NCBI GenBank assembly: GCA_950295325.1
Contig: OX485803.1
Location: 58,419,554 to 58,483,553 of the forward strand
Origin: Polytrichum commune
Taxonomy: Eukaryota; Streptophyta; Polytrichopsida; Polytrichales; Polytrichaceae
DNA: 64,000 nucleotides
Direction of reading: 5' to 3'
Shown here: in pieces, positions 1 to 10,568 of the stretch
Position numbering within the stretch: position 1 is the first letter of the stretch
How the letters are laid out: each line of letters begins with the position of its first letter
Translations under genes and position numbers: made by a program
The notes under the pieces: model-generated
Told to the model about the DNA's origin: nothing
The model's input: only the letters and a program-made list of their open reading frames with translations
Database searches by the model: none

Positions 1-898
1 ATGAAAGTATTTGTAAACTTACTCATAAGAAATGTCATCAGAAAAGTGACCACGGTGACCTAAACCACCATATGACACTAAATACAAATGTTTAGTGTAG
101 TAAACCTCAAAACATTATCCACTTTATGTCATGTAGAATCCGTGTAGTTTTCCTTCCATTCAAACTTCCTTGAGCCCTGAAGCTTGAATGCAAAGTGGTG
201 TGGAATGGTTGACATCAAAGTAATGAGAACAAAGTATGGGCTCAAAATATAGAGACCATTCTAGAATCAATAATAAACATAGTTGAGAAGACCTCCATGA
301 TTGCTTTCATGTGTATATTAACTTTCCCATCTCAACTCCTATTGTGAACTTGATACGACAATTTTGTGACTTGCAATTGCTTGCTCGATGAAACTTTTCA
401 CCCCTTGGAATGCTTATTTTAAAGTAAGACGTTAATCCGTTGCGTATTTCCAAATAACAACACACACTAATTGAGATAATCAATGTAACATCGGTTGTTC
501 GGTCCTCGTAGAACATAGATGACTTTGCTTGGCAAATCATTAGAGTCTCATTAAATAGCACTACGTAACCCCAAACAATAGCACACACTAATTGAGGTAA
601 TCAATGTCGAACTAAGATTGAAATATAGCATGAAAAATAGTAATATTATGTGCCAAAAGTTTCTTCCAACTCATGCCCATAAATCAACGAGGGTGGCACA
701 AGGAGCACGTAGCAAACACTACACCTCATTCGTAGCCACCAAGCCTATGAAGTAGGTCACCGAACCTCTTGTGACAATCCAAACCTATTTCGATGAATGC
801 GAACCCACCCCCACTGACCTCCCAAAACTGATAAACTGTCAAATGGGGTTGTTCATGAAAGTACCTTGTTTCCACTTAGTGTAAGACCGTCTCCGCAC

Positions 899-1126
899 CA
901 GTGATCGGGGAGATTTTTGGACATAATCGGTCAAGATCCTAGTGTTTGCAAGTCCAACCGGTTACATGTTGACAGACATCCTTCGGGTTTCCTTTATTAA
1001 ATTAGGGTATATTCTCCAGATTCCTCTACGATGATCAGTAAGTTTCCTGCAGTCTTGAACTTCAACCAGTTACTTCTCAAACTCAACCAGTTCATCTGTA
1101 ACTAACTGCTGGTTCTCCCTCCCCGA
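899..1126 (+). repeat. ~230-bp inverted-repeat element, copy 1
   Basis: First of at least seven copies of a short non-coding element. It begins CAGTGATCGGGGAGA and its right end carries a GGTTCTCCC motif. Internal landmarks shared by the copies are a CATAATCGGTC block, a CCAACCGGTTACATGTTGAC block, a GGTATATTCT block and a CTCAAACTCAACCAGTTCATC block. It has no coding capacity. The size and imperfect terminal inverted repeats suggest a MITE; the superfamily is not established. Confidence 0.7.
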
Positions 1127-1618
1127 CCAGAGTCCCCACCTTTTCCAACCCAAGGTGCTGCAGATTGAATCTAACTTGACGGCCACTGTTCAGGTCCTGG
1201 TGTGGTCACACAGGCCGGGAAACCTTGCCGAATTGAATAACTTGGAATTTTTTTTCAAAGGGCGGGCTCGGCCTGCATGAGCCCGGAGGTCTAGGCCTCG
1301 ATGCCACATTTGCAGCTAAGCTCGTGAGCGGTTTCCAAGGGTGACGTAGCTTCCACGTGTTCTACTTCCCACACAATCAGAGGCACAACCACCTCCCTCC
1401 CTCCGCTGGCTGACAGAGACAAATTCCTCCTGTGTAGCTGTCTAATTCCCACTTTTCCATGGCACAGTGCGCCTGACCCCCGAACTTCGCCTCATTTTTA
1501 AAAGCCTTCAAATCCACGAGCTGCCAAGTGCCATGGTATTGGGTCCCAGCACACTTGGCATTGGTGAACACAGATTAATTAGGGCCCCACTCCTGCATTC
1601 AAGTTAACTCAAACAGCG

Positions 1619-1834
1619 CAATGATCAGGGAGAATCAGCAGTTAGTTCCAAATGGACCGGTTGAAGTTCAAGACTGCAGGAAGGAAAATTACCGATCACT
1701 TTAGAGGAATTTATAGAATATACCCCAATTCGATAAAGGAAAACCGGAGGAGGATGTCAACATGTAACCGGTTGGACTTGCAAACACATGGATCTCAACC
1801 GGTTATGCCTGCCCAAAAATCTCCCCGATCACTG
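1619..1834 (-). repeat. ~230-bp inverted-repeat element, copy 2
   Basis: Same family as the copy at 899-1126 but in opposite orientation. It ends TCTCCCCGATCACTG, the exact reverse complement of the first 15 bases of copy 1. The two copies therefore make a head-to-head structure of about 935 bp with a ~490-bp spacer. Confidence 0.7.
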
Positions 1835-1967
1835 AACCAGAGTGCTAAGTTAATGAGAGGCAAGACTCGCGCCCCACTCACTGGTATGAGGTATTTTTGT
1901 TGTGGCTTTTAGCAAGTGTGAGCAGGGTGTTAGTGAGCTTACCCGTTGCCACATATATATCCAACAA

Positions 1968-2205
1968 ATCCATCCTCCCTCATCCATCTACGTCTTGCTT
2001 TGTAGATGTGGGTGCATTCTCTCATTAATTGGTGGTTGTATTCGTATCCACAAGTCCCTCCTGCATCAATCTTCGTTTTGCTTTGCGGATGCGGGTGCAT
2101 TCTACTACTGGTGGTTGCATTTGTAACCATAAGTCCTCCCGCATTCAATGACTTTTTGCTTTTGTAGATGCCAATGCATTCTCCCATTTGTTGTTGTATC
2201 CATAT
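1968..2205 (+). repeat. three-unit tandem repeat, 72-80 bp unit
   Basis: Three degenerate direct copies. Each has a TTGCTTTG(T/C)(A/G)GATG core followed by a GTGCATTCT block, a GGTGGTTG(T/C)AT block and a TCCACAAGTC-like end. It creates matching open frames on both strands, which I treat as repeat artefacts. Confidence 0.7.
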
Positions 2206-2261
2206 CTATCCGTATTTGAGGAGAAAACATTCTCAGGATTCCACATGTTTTGTAATATGGC

Positions 2262-5200
2262 ATGGTTGAGAGAGCTGACTTTTCAATGCTTTATGCAAAG
2301 CTTGAACTTCCTCTTTTCAGAGGCTTAATCCTTCAACATCTTCCTCATTGCTTTGCAAGGGTGGGTGGGTGGGAACCCTCTTACCACTCAGTCTTTCAAA
2401 CCAAACCTTTCCTATATAGTACCTTAATGCTAACAATGCATAATGCATAGTGTTTGTACCCATGCCTAATTGTATGTAAACAACATAAACATGCTACTTT
2501 ATGTCATACTGTGCCTCATAAGTATTTGTATTATACTTAGGGTTTCAGTATTCATATATTGTTCATAAGTACCGATAACAAATTGTGGCTGACTATTCCA
2601 TACCTTGGTAGATTTAATCACCTATCCTCATGCCTTGCTCCAACATATAAGTAACCTATCTACTATACATATGGAATACATACCAGGGTATATGCCTAGT
2701 AGTCTTAACCAAAAGAAATGCATAATATGTCATAGTCACAATACATCATTGTATTGAGAGTGTGAAGGGTCTGCCTCACTTGTGCCCATGCAACCAACCA
2801 ACAAATAATTGAGGATTAGTTACGTACACGAGGTAAATAACAACAGAACCTAGTTGTTATCCATGTCACACACATAAAACTTACATCAAATGCATAATAG
2901 TACTTCAAATGGTAACACTCATTGCACAATGTCAAATGGGTGTTCAAACATGTTCCTTAGCCATGAGTGTATCACCACAAGTAGAATACTCTGCTTGGTG
3001 AATAGCTCTAGTATCCTCTCTTAACACACGTATCTAGTATCCCAGTAAGTGTGCACTAAGTTACCACACCAAGCTCTTGTGTGAATGGTAAAAAAGAGCC
3101 TCTTTTAGGGTTTGAGGGTTTATATTGAAGATCTTACCCGTGGTAAGTTCTGTCAAACCCTAAGTTCACCATGGGTTAAAAACGTGCTCCACGTCCTTAA
3201 CTCTGGTTACTTTGTTCCATTCATCCATACTCATGAAAACTTAGTTCACATGGTAATTACATTTGCTTTCCATATGTATATAAGATATATTTCATGACTC
3301 ATCGTCCTTCTTTTTTATTATTATATTTATAACAAAGAACGAAGTATTTGCAAGGTGTATAAAGTGAAGGTTCATGGTCTTAGAGCGAACACTTGGCTTA
3401 AAGCAAGAACTAGAGAGAGATGGGCATTGCTTGAACAGATTCTATGCTTACTTTCCAGCATAGTTCCTTCTTAGTACATCCTCTTGTTTAGAGGCCATAT
3501 CATTCCATTACATATCTATAAACCTTCCAAAACCCAGGAGGGTGGGTGGGACCATCCCTCTTGATCACAACATTGCAATATTATTTCTAAGTATCTACAA
3601 AGAGTCTCCACTTGGTATGTGTTCAAATCATCACTAAAACCTTTGAGTATTCACACCTCTAAGGTTGTAATCTTTTCTACCCATAAAAGTAATAGTACAT
3701 AACATATCCGAGATACAACCAGTCACTATCAAATGAGTAAGTGCCTCTTATTCAAAAAATGCTTCAAGTTCCATTCACAAGTAAAAGCGGCTTTGTAAAA
3801 AGCCTTGTACACACAATAATTTTGCATAAAGATGAAATACAAAACCTAAGATGGCCGTCAAAAATGTGAAGGGTTTGCCTCACCTGTGCCCATGCCACCA
3901 ACCAAATCCAAAGAGAGGGTTAGTAACGTACACGAGGTGAATAACAGCAGAACCCAATTGTTATCTATGTCACACACATGAGTACGGTGAAATCATAAGT
4001 TTTGTATCTAAGAATACTCAACAATACTAAGTACTCTACATGTTCCTTGGCTATTTGAGCTTAGTATGTAACAATACTGAGGTCGGTAGCGTACACCTTC
4101 CACAAGTCCTCACAAGCTTACACTAATCCGAGTAGTTACTTAGGGTAAAACTGCCTAAGCGGTTTTAACTTTTGAAAGGAGGGATCAATGCTTTCCCCAC
4201 CCTTCATATATGATTAGGTAAAAGCTCTCATCCGTAGATTCTTAGTGTGAGATCTATGGTTGAAAACAGTTAGGTAAGCCTCATTTAGCCCTAGAACATT
4301 AAGTTCATTAGGGTTATGTTTTTTTACCAAATCTGTTCATCTATGGCATAGTAGGAACAAGAGAGCTGACTAATCTTGTCTTGATTATTGTCTTGTCCTG
4401 TTAGGATAAGTCATCACTATACAGGTCAAGTTATGTTATGTTATGACAACATACATCCCTTGTAAGGGTCCCGATAACCAAGCATTTTATTTATTATCCC
4501 AAACACATCCTTCTTTAAGAATATTCCTGTAATAGAAGGAGAATATCACCTTATATGAGTATTATGTACTACTATAAATAAGTATACATAATATTTTCAG
4601 AAAAATAGGACTTGATATCGTGTTTAACATATACTGTTCGTTTAGAATCAGTAATAGTAGTTTTTTTCCGTTTGCTGTTTTACACATTTGTCAACTCCCA
4701 CTGTTGGTCTGGTCAGTAAATTAACTATGAAACAGACTATCTTCTCAAGTTTATAATATCTCATCTCTCTCCAGGATATAACTGTATATATCACATTATA
4801 TATATATCATGGCATGCAGTAATTTTCAAGGAGTATATATATATGAATCGAAGATCAACGAGTTCGGTACTTATTTTCGTACCACTTTGATCTAGGCATC
4901 AGTATATATTTATTTAGTAGTCAATACTACTAATCCTCTTACATGGTGATAAACAGTTTTAATGAACAGGTAAATAATTTAAATAGCTTAAATAAGCCCT
5001 TGATAATATTCTTGAATCAACAAGCTGTAAGTCGGATTCCAGATCATTTGCTCTGTAAAGAATGACAGTATATCCTGTTTATATCAGGTACTGACAGCAT
5101 GGATATAACCAAACACAGACTGTCAAGCATTTCTGTTAATCTCCTTTTTCAACATTTCTCTTATTAAACCCATGCCACTGATCAAGATATATAAATGTAT

Positions 5201-5800
5201 ATATATCTGAATATTGGGTTTCCATAAATTCTACAATTCAAGCCAGACAGAACCATAATATTTTGAGAGAATTTCTAAGCAAGTATGCTGATATGAACAT
5301 AGAGTTCTAATACTCTATTTCTTTATTGTAGAGTAAATCAAGAATAACTGTCTTTATTCTGTGTACCATATATAGTGGTATGACAGATTGTATAATTGTA
5401 TTCTTGATTTCTTTATTATCTATTCAATAGTTTCGAATAGAGTCATATGCTGAAGTATGAATAGAGAATGTAGTATGTAAAGAACATATGGTGTAAAAAT
5501 AGGAAGTACTCAAAATCAATTCCAAGATTATGAAATCCTTTAAGAATTGACTAGAGTGGACGGATCTTCGGAAGGCGTATTGCACTTGTAGAAGAGGTCC
5601 TCACCTGTGCCCATGCTCCCCAACATTACCAAGAAATAAGTTAGTAGAGCGTACATCAGGTGTAAGCGGACCTTCTTACTTGTTATCGATGTCAACAAGG
5701 CTTTAGACACTTCCTTAGATAAGATAAATATCCATAAATATATAAGCACCATTCTTACAATTCTCATATAGCTTAGATAAAAATAAATTGTCATATGTAC
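2262..5800. repeat. LTR-like dispersed repeat fragments
   Basis: Several blocks recur. A CTTCCTCTTTTCAGAGGC block followed by AGGGTGGGTGGGTGGGA lies near 2,305-2,370, with a shorter form near 3,537. A GCCTCACCTGTGCCCATGCC block, followed ~60 bp later by CGTACACGAGGTGAATAAC and by a TCCATGTCACACAC-like motif, lies near 2,770, 3,875 and (degenerate) 5,600. The same blocks reappear at 18,112 and 18,700. No reverse transcriptase, integrase or gag frame is visible, so these look like pieces of long terminal repeats or other non-coding transposon ends. Confidence 0.5.
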
Positions 5801-6239
5801 AATTTATATAACTCCCAAGTCTGTCTGTGCTTGTAATATCATAAACATTTCAAGATTCTCTTGACACCTTAGACTCATCAGATGCAGGAGCAGAGCTTGT
5901 CTTGTTCATTATGCTGTTAGTACTGTCACAGGAGTATCGCAGTTCCTCAGCAATACCAATACACAGTACACACCCAGCTACAGATCTCACTGCGGAGTCT
6001 CAGGTTACTAACTTCTGGACAACAGAACTAAGCCTGTAAGCCGGCAGAGATGGCTAGTAGAGAAGCTAGCTCGCAGAGAGCACTCGGTAGCAGGAAACAC
6101 TAGATATGCAGAGAACAACTGTAGGCATGGTAGCTGTAGTGCACTCAGGTCTTATATACATATCTCTTGCCATTAATAATTTTCTGGGCAGCCTGTGACG
6201 GGCAATAGAAAAATTCAAGAAAATCAAGAAAACAGATAT

Positions 6240-6242
<3 letters not shown>

Positions 6243-6272
<30 letters not shown>
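6243..6272 (+). repeat. (GA)n microsatellite
   Basis: About 15 uninterrupted GA dinucleotides; a comparable tract occurs at 19,268-19,295. Confidence 0.95.
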
Positions 6273-6276
<4 letters not shown>

Positions 6277-6423
6277 GTTGGTGTGAATGAGGGACGTTTC
6301 ACCTTGATCATAATCACAAGCTCGTATGTGAACCCAAAGTGGGTTTAATGAGCAAGGTAACGGGACAAATGCTATTGCCTCCTTACGGAGGTGGTCCCTA
6401 TGGGTAACCAAAGACGAGAAGAA

Positions 6424-6438
6424 GGGGGGGGGGGGGGG
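6424..6438 (+). repeat. poly-G homopolymer tract
   Basis: A run of about 15 G residues followed by TGGGGTGGG. It could be a genuine low-complexity tract or a length-uncertain assembly position. Confidence 0.9.
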
Positions 6439-8011
6439 TGGGGTGGGCTTCATTCATTGGCATGTTTATTAGTATATAGGTTTTGTGTACCATTGTGTGT
6501 ATATTTGAGAGTGGGTGTTGCGGGAGTAGGGTGTATGTATTTGTTGTGACATGTGTTGGTTTGATTCCTAGGGCTGACTTCGAGGGGTTGTCTATCCCTT
6601 TATATAGGCGGATTAAGTAGGCATCATGTTGTGGGATTCATTCTTGAAAATTTGGTGCCGGTGTGGAGTTTTTGGTGGTTGCTGAGGTGGGGAAAAGTTG
6701 TTGTTGGTGGTTTTCCAAATTTTGTTTGTTGAGCATGAATAAGGTGAGATATTTGATGGCTATTAAGTGCATGTGTTGCATGCATGCATGCATGGGCATT
6801 AGGGGATGTAGTATTGTTCATATAGGTTGGTGCATAGGGAGTTCTCCCCATATGCTTGAAGTGAGGAAAGTGAGGATGACATACCATCCAATGTCTTCTA
6901 GAGTTTTCACTAGTGTTTGTTTGTTTTAATTTTTAATTTTTTGGGTCCCCCCCCCCTTCTTCTTTGGGTTGCGATCTTGGTAGAAGATAATTCAATGAAT
7001 TGTAGGCTCGAGTTTTGGGTGGTGCACTGTGTGGTTTTCTCCGGGATGGTGGTGGTAATGTTGAAGTGTTAGGTTGGAGTCTAGCGAGGCATTGGTATGG
7101 CCTTGTGGTGCAAATGTTGGGACATAGCCACACATGAGTGCATGTGTTCATTAATATTGTGTCTTGTGTTGAGGAGTGGGAGAGGAGCACCTTATGCATT
7201 TTCTATACCACTTTGTTGTATTTGGTTGTTCGGATGTTATTAAGGGTGGGGTTGGTGCATGTGGAGAGGAGGTGGAGACATGTGTCAGCCTCTTGTAATG
7301 AGCAAAGGTTATAGAAGGGGTCATGAATTTGGTGGGTCAGATGATGTGTTTTCTTTGATTGCCCGTGTATTGGTTATATACACCCTTGGATACTAATATG
7401 TACGTTATATTTTGATCACCAAAATCAAGTACTAAAATATTTTCATTTTCTCCTTGACATAAGAGAATGTTTAAAATAAGATTTCAAACCCATAAGTATA
7501 TAACATTTGATTTTTGAACTTGATGAGCCTGTATAAATTTTGCATTTGGCCCTATATGGAGACCATGCATCCTTTAACGGTTATTTTCTAATCTATCAGA
7601 CTGACTTCCTCTATGCTTACATAACTTGAATCTCATTCCAAGCTAGTCTAGTACTTACAGACATCATGCACAGCCTTTTTGGATTCTAGCATTTTTATAC
7701 TCAATCTGAAATGCACTAAAAACCACATCATCACATCATCACATCAGCACGTCCAAATGAGGAACATGAGAGTTCATGTTTTTATTTAATTTTGGAGTTA
7801 AACTAAATTACTTTTGCATTTTGAGGGGTTTGACAGTAAAAGTCATAGATGACCTATAATGGCTTTCTTTTGAATACGTGCGTCCTCAACTTGGATATGT
7901 GCCCATTATTTAGTATCCATTACAAGTCACAATTCATGATAAGTGCATTCATATTAACCCCTAAGCGTTTTAGATCTCAATTTGGACGTCTCATACATGC
8001 AATATTTTGAG

Positions 8012-8390
8012 ATTGTACAACATGAATATACATTATGATGTGATTCTTGTGGTAGAGAGTGATAGCTTACTCTCTTGCAGGGTTGGTACACTTGGGATTA
8101 TCACCAACACAAAGAAACTTGGAAAGAGTTCAATGGAGATCCCATATCATCGAGTGAAACTGCTCACATGGTTTGGGTGTTAACCATTAAATGCTGTTAG
8201 CAATTTTGTGCTTATTGTGTACTATTCTCACTTTATACTTGATGATATGCAATCTTCCTCAAACTCTTTCCAAGTTTTTTTGTGTTGGGGTGTTAACCCC
8301 GTGTCAACAGGTGTACTAACCTCGAAAGACAACAAGCTATCGCTCTCCACCACAAAAATCACACCATAATGTATATTCACGTTGTGCAAT
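8012..8390. mobile_element. fold-back (long inverted repeat) element
   Basis: Two arms of about 120 bp (roughly 8,012-8,130 and 8,270-8,390) are near reverse complements around a ~140-bp loop. The outer ends are ATTGTACAACATGAATATAC and GTATATTCACGTTGTGCAAT; the inner ends are CAACACAAAGAAACTTGG and CCAAGTTTTTTTGTGTTG. There is no coding frame. This is typical of a non-autonomous fold-back/MITE-type element. It lies about 0.7 kb upstream of the plus-strand AWPM-19 gene. Confidence 0.75.
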
Positions 8391-8521
8391 TCCCAAATAC
8401 TGTATGTGAGACGCCGGCATCTGGTAAGTTCGGAAAGCGCATAGAGGTTCTAAAACAACAAGTTAGCCTGATCAGTACATAGCTACTTAGATGAGCTTGA
8501 CGAAACCAGTGTTGCGAGAAG

Positions 8522-8749
8522 CAATGAACGGGGAGAACTAAGCGCTGGTTACAGATGAACCGGTTGAGTTTGAGAAATAACCGGCGGAGGTTTGAGACTT
8601 CAGGAAAATGACCGATCATTTTAGAACCAGAATCTACGGAATATACCCCAAATAAGTGAAGGAAAACCGAGAGATCACAACAAGTAACCGGTTGGACTTG
8701 GAAACACCAGGATTTTGACCGATTATACCCAAAATTCTCCCGGACACCG
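8522..8749 (-). repeat. ~230-bp inverted-repeat element, copy 3
   Basis: Reverse-orientation copy of the family first seen at 899. It begins CAATGAACGGGGAGAAC and ends CTCCCGGACACCG, and contains the ACCGGTTGAGTTTGAGAAA and TAACCGGTTGGACTTGG blocks. It ends about 75 bp upstream of the ABRE-like motifs of the AWPM-19 promoter, so it is part of the distal promoter of that gene. Confidence 0.75.
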
Positions 8750-8818
8750 TCGAGGAGCAGATGGGCATTGAATGATGCGACGACGACGTCCGAAACTGGG
8801 AAACTTGGCACTCCGATC

Positions 8819-8836
8819 CATGCACGTCGGACACGT
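8819..8836 (-). promoter_or_regulatory. ABRE/RY-like motif cluster
   Basis: The minus strand reads ACGTGTC (complement of 8,830-8,836) and GACGTGC (8,822-8,828), both ABRE cores. CATGCA, an RY-type half element, overlaps at 8,819-8,824. The cluster lies ~260 bp upstream of the AWPM-19 ATG and ~100 bp upstream of a TATA-like sequence. AWPM-19 proteins are known as ABA- and desiccation-induced, so the position is sensible; activity is inferred. Confidence 0.55.
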
Positions 8837-8938
8837 AGCTGGGTGAGATGGCAGCGTGTCCTTGCCGGCCGCTCCAGGCTTGTGGGGTGGGTCAGGCCTC
8901 CATCCCATGAGTCCAGCCTGCTTGCGCTGTATCCATAC

Positions 8939-8946
8939 TTATATGG
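8939..8946 (+). promoter_or_regulatory. TATA-like box
   Basis: TTATATGG at this position, about 155 bp before the ATG at 9,096, is the best TATA candidate between the ABRE cluster and the start codon. It is a weak call on its own. Confidence 0.35.
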
Positions 8947-9095
8947 ATCCCTACTCGCACCTCTACCCTCACAGTCTCATCCTACACACCTCACCTGTCT
9001 TCTGTCTGTTGTGACTAACCTTAGCTGCCTCTTGTTTGCATTTACTCCTACTCCTACAAAGTCTGTAGCTCGACCGTGCATTGGAGGTTGCAGCG

Positions 9096-10568
9096 ATGGC
9101 GTTCGGGGTGGGGCGAGCTCTGTCGACACCACTTATGTTTATCAACTTCTGTTTGTACCTTACCGCAGCGGCCTTGGCAGGCTGGGCCTTAAACAGGAAC
9201 TTTGATAACACTAATGGAGTCGGTGAAGGCTATGTCGGTACGTCATGCGCATCAGATTACTCGACAATCCAGCAGTTCATAAAGAATAATTGGGTTCCTT
9301 AATTAGTACAGCCTTATCCTATGGTAGTTTGATCTGCATTAGGTTTGACATGGAAGAGTGTTAATTAGGTTATTCATGATATTGTTTGTGCACCGTAAGC
9401 CTGAGTCCAGCTTTGCAATAGAGGAAAAACGGGACCCTCAATATCAGTCACATGGATCACCAGATCCGGCAATCGTATCGTCTTCTTCCCCCGGTTAAAA
9501 TCAATGGTGTGGACAAGTTCATGCGAGTCTGTTCCCAGCTAGTTCCGTAACTGGAAAAATCAGCCTTGAATTAGATTTTATCCCTGGAGTCGTACCCAAA
9601 GCTTCGGGGATGGAGAATGAATACTGAGCGGGCTTTGTCGGGTGATGTTGTCATGTGTGCAGGCAATACAATAACACCCAGGTTCTTAGAGTTCGCACTG
9701 ATAGCCTGCATGGTGGGATTGGCCTCGGTTTTCGCTGGAACGCACCACGTCCGGGTGTGGAGGATGGACAGCCTCGCAGCGGCAGCGGCGACGTCCTTGA
9801 TGGCTTGGCTTCTCACGCTTCTGGCCATGGGGTACATACTCTGCACTTATGATTGATCCATTGCTTGCAATCTGAATTAACCGAAAGGTCGTCTTAATTG
9901 AATCTCTAGTGAAAGGTGGCAGGATATTTTGCGGGTTAAGGGTTTCCTGATCTGACGCAGGATCCTAACAGAAAATATGATGTTAAATTTGTGCACTCTT
10001 GCACTATGCACCTCTTCATCCATTTCTTGCAATCTGAAACCTCTAATGAAAGGTGACAGTATAAATAGCATGTTGAAGGTTTCCTCTGTAACTGGATCCT
10101 AACAGAAACTTGTGTAAATTGTGCAGTCTGGCAGCCAAGGAGATCCACACTGGAGGTGGCTACCGTCTGGGAAGACTGGTAAGCGAATCCCTTAATTCTT
10201 TATCGGTCCAATCATTTGCTGAGGTTCTGATTTTGTCCGAGCGCACAGAGTTCGATCGCATCTTTGTCTGGGACATCAAGTCGCTGCGTTGTGTTGTGTT
10301 GCGTTATTTTTAGTTTTAAAAAACCTATTTCTGATGCGTGTATGTAAGATTGCAAAGGTGTTTCTTCGCTGTGATATCTTAAACATGAATTGCTTTGGTG
10401 CAGAAAGTGTTGGAGGCCTTCATCATCGTTCTGTCGCTTACCGAGCTGCTCTACTTGCTGTCGTTGCACGCTGGACCCTTCACAAGTGCCGGCCCTGGCT
10501 ACGTGGATGGCACCTACGGGCCCGGCCATCACACTGACAGGAAGATCCCCACTGGAACCAGAGTGTAA
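9096..10568 (+). CDS. AWPM-19-like plasma-membrane protein (copy A)
   Basis: Four coding exons: 9,096-9,237, 9,663-9,831, 10,127-10,178 and 10,404-10,568. They have GT-AG borders and phases that join to a 175-residue protein. It starts MAFGVGRALSTPLMF and has four hydrophobic segments near residues 9-31, 56-73, 85-107 and 123-143. The family landmarks are present: GWALNRNFD after segment 1, FAGTHHVRVWRMDSLA between segments 2 and 3, AAKEIHTGGGYRLGRL before segment 4, and VLEAFIIVLSLTELLYLL in segment 4. AWPM-19/PM19L proteins are four-pass plasma-membrane proteins induced by ABA and desiccation; the rice member OsPM1 has been described as an ABA influx carrier. The ATG is the first in frame and directly precedes the conserved N-terminus. 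ABRE-like motifs lie upstream. A paralogue converges on it at 13,702-15,365. Confidence 0.93.

Larger units (their letters stand above)
1..8000. other. gene-free repeat-rich stretch
   Basis: I see no convincing gene here. Open frames are short, mostly lack homologous-looking protein, and overlap repeats listed separately: an inverted pair of a ~230-bp element, a 72-80-bp tandem array, LTR-like blocks, a GA microsatellite and a poly-G run. From about 6,430 to 7,350 the plus strand is unusually rich in G and T, which produces cysteine/tryptophan-rich or His/Pro-rich spurious frames on the two strands. Confidence 0.6.

Noticed and set aside
6624-7199. Minus-strand His/Thr/Pro-rich frames
   Set aside because: They reflect the G/T-rich composition of the plus strand; the predicted products are low complexity.
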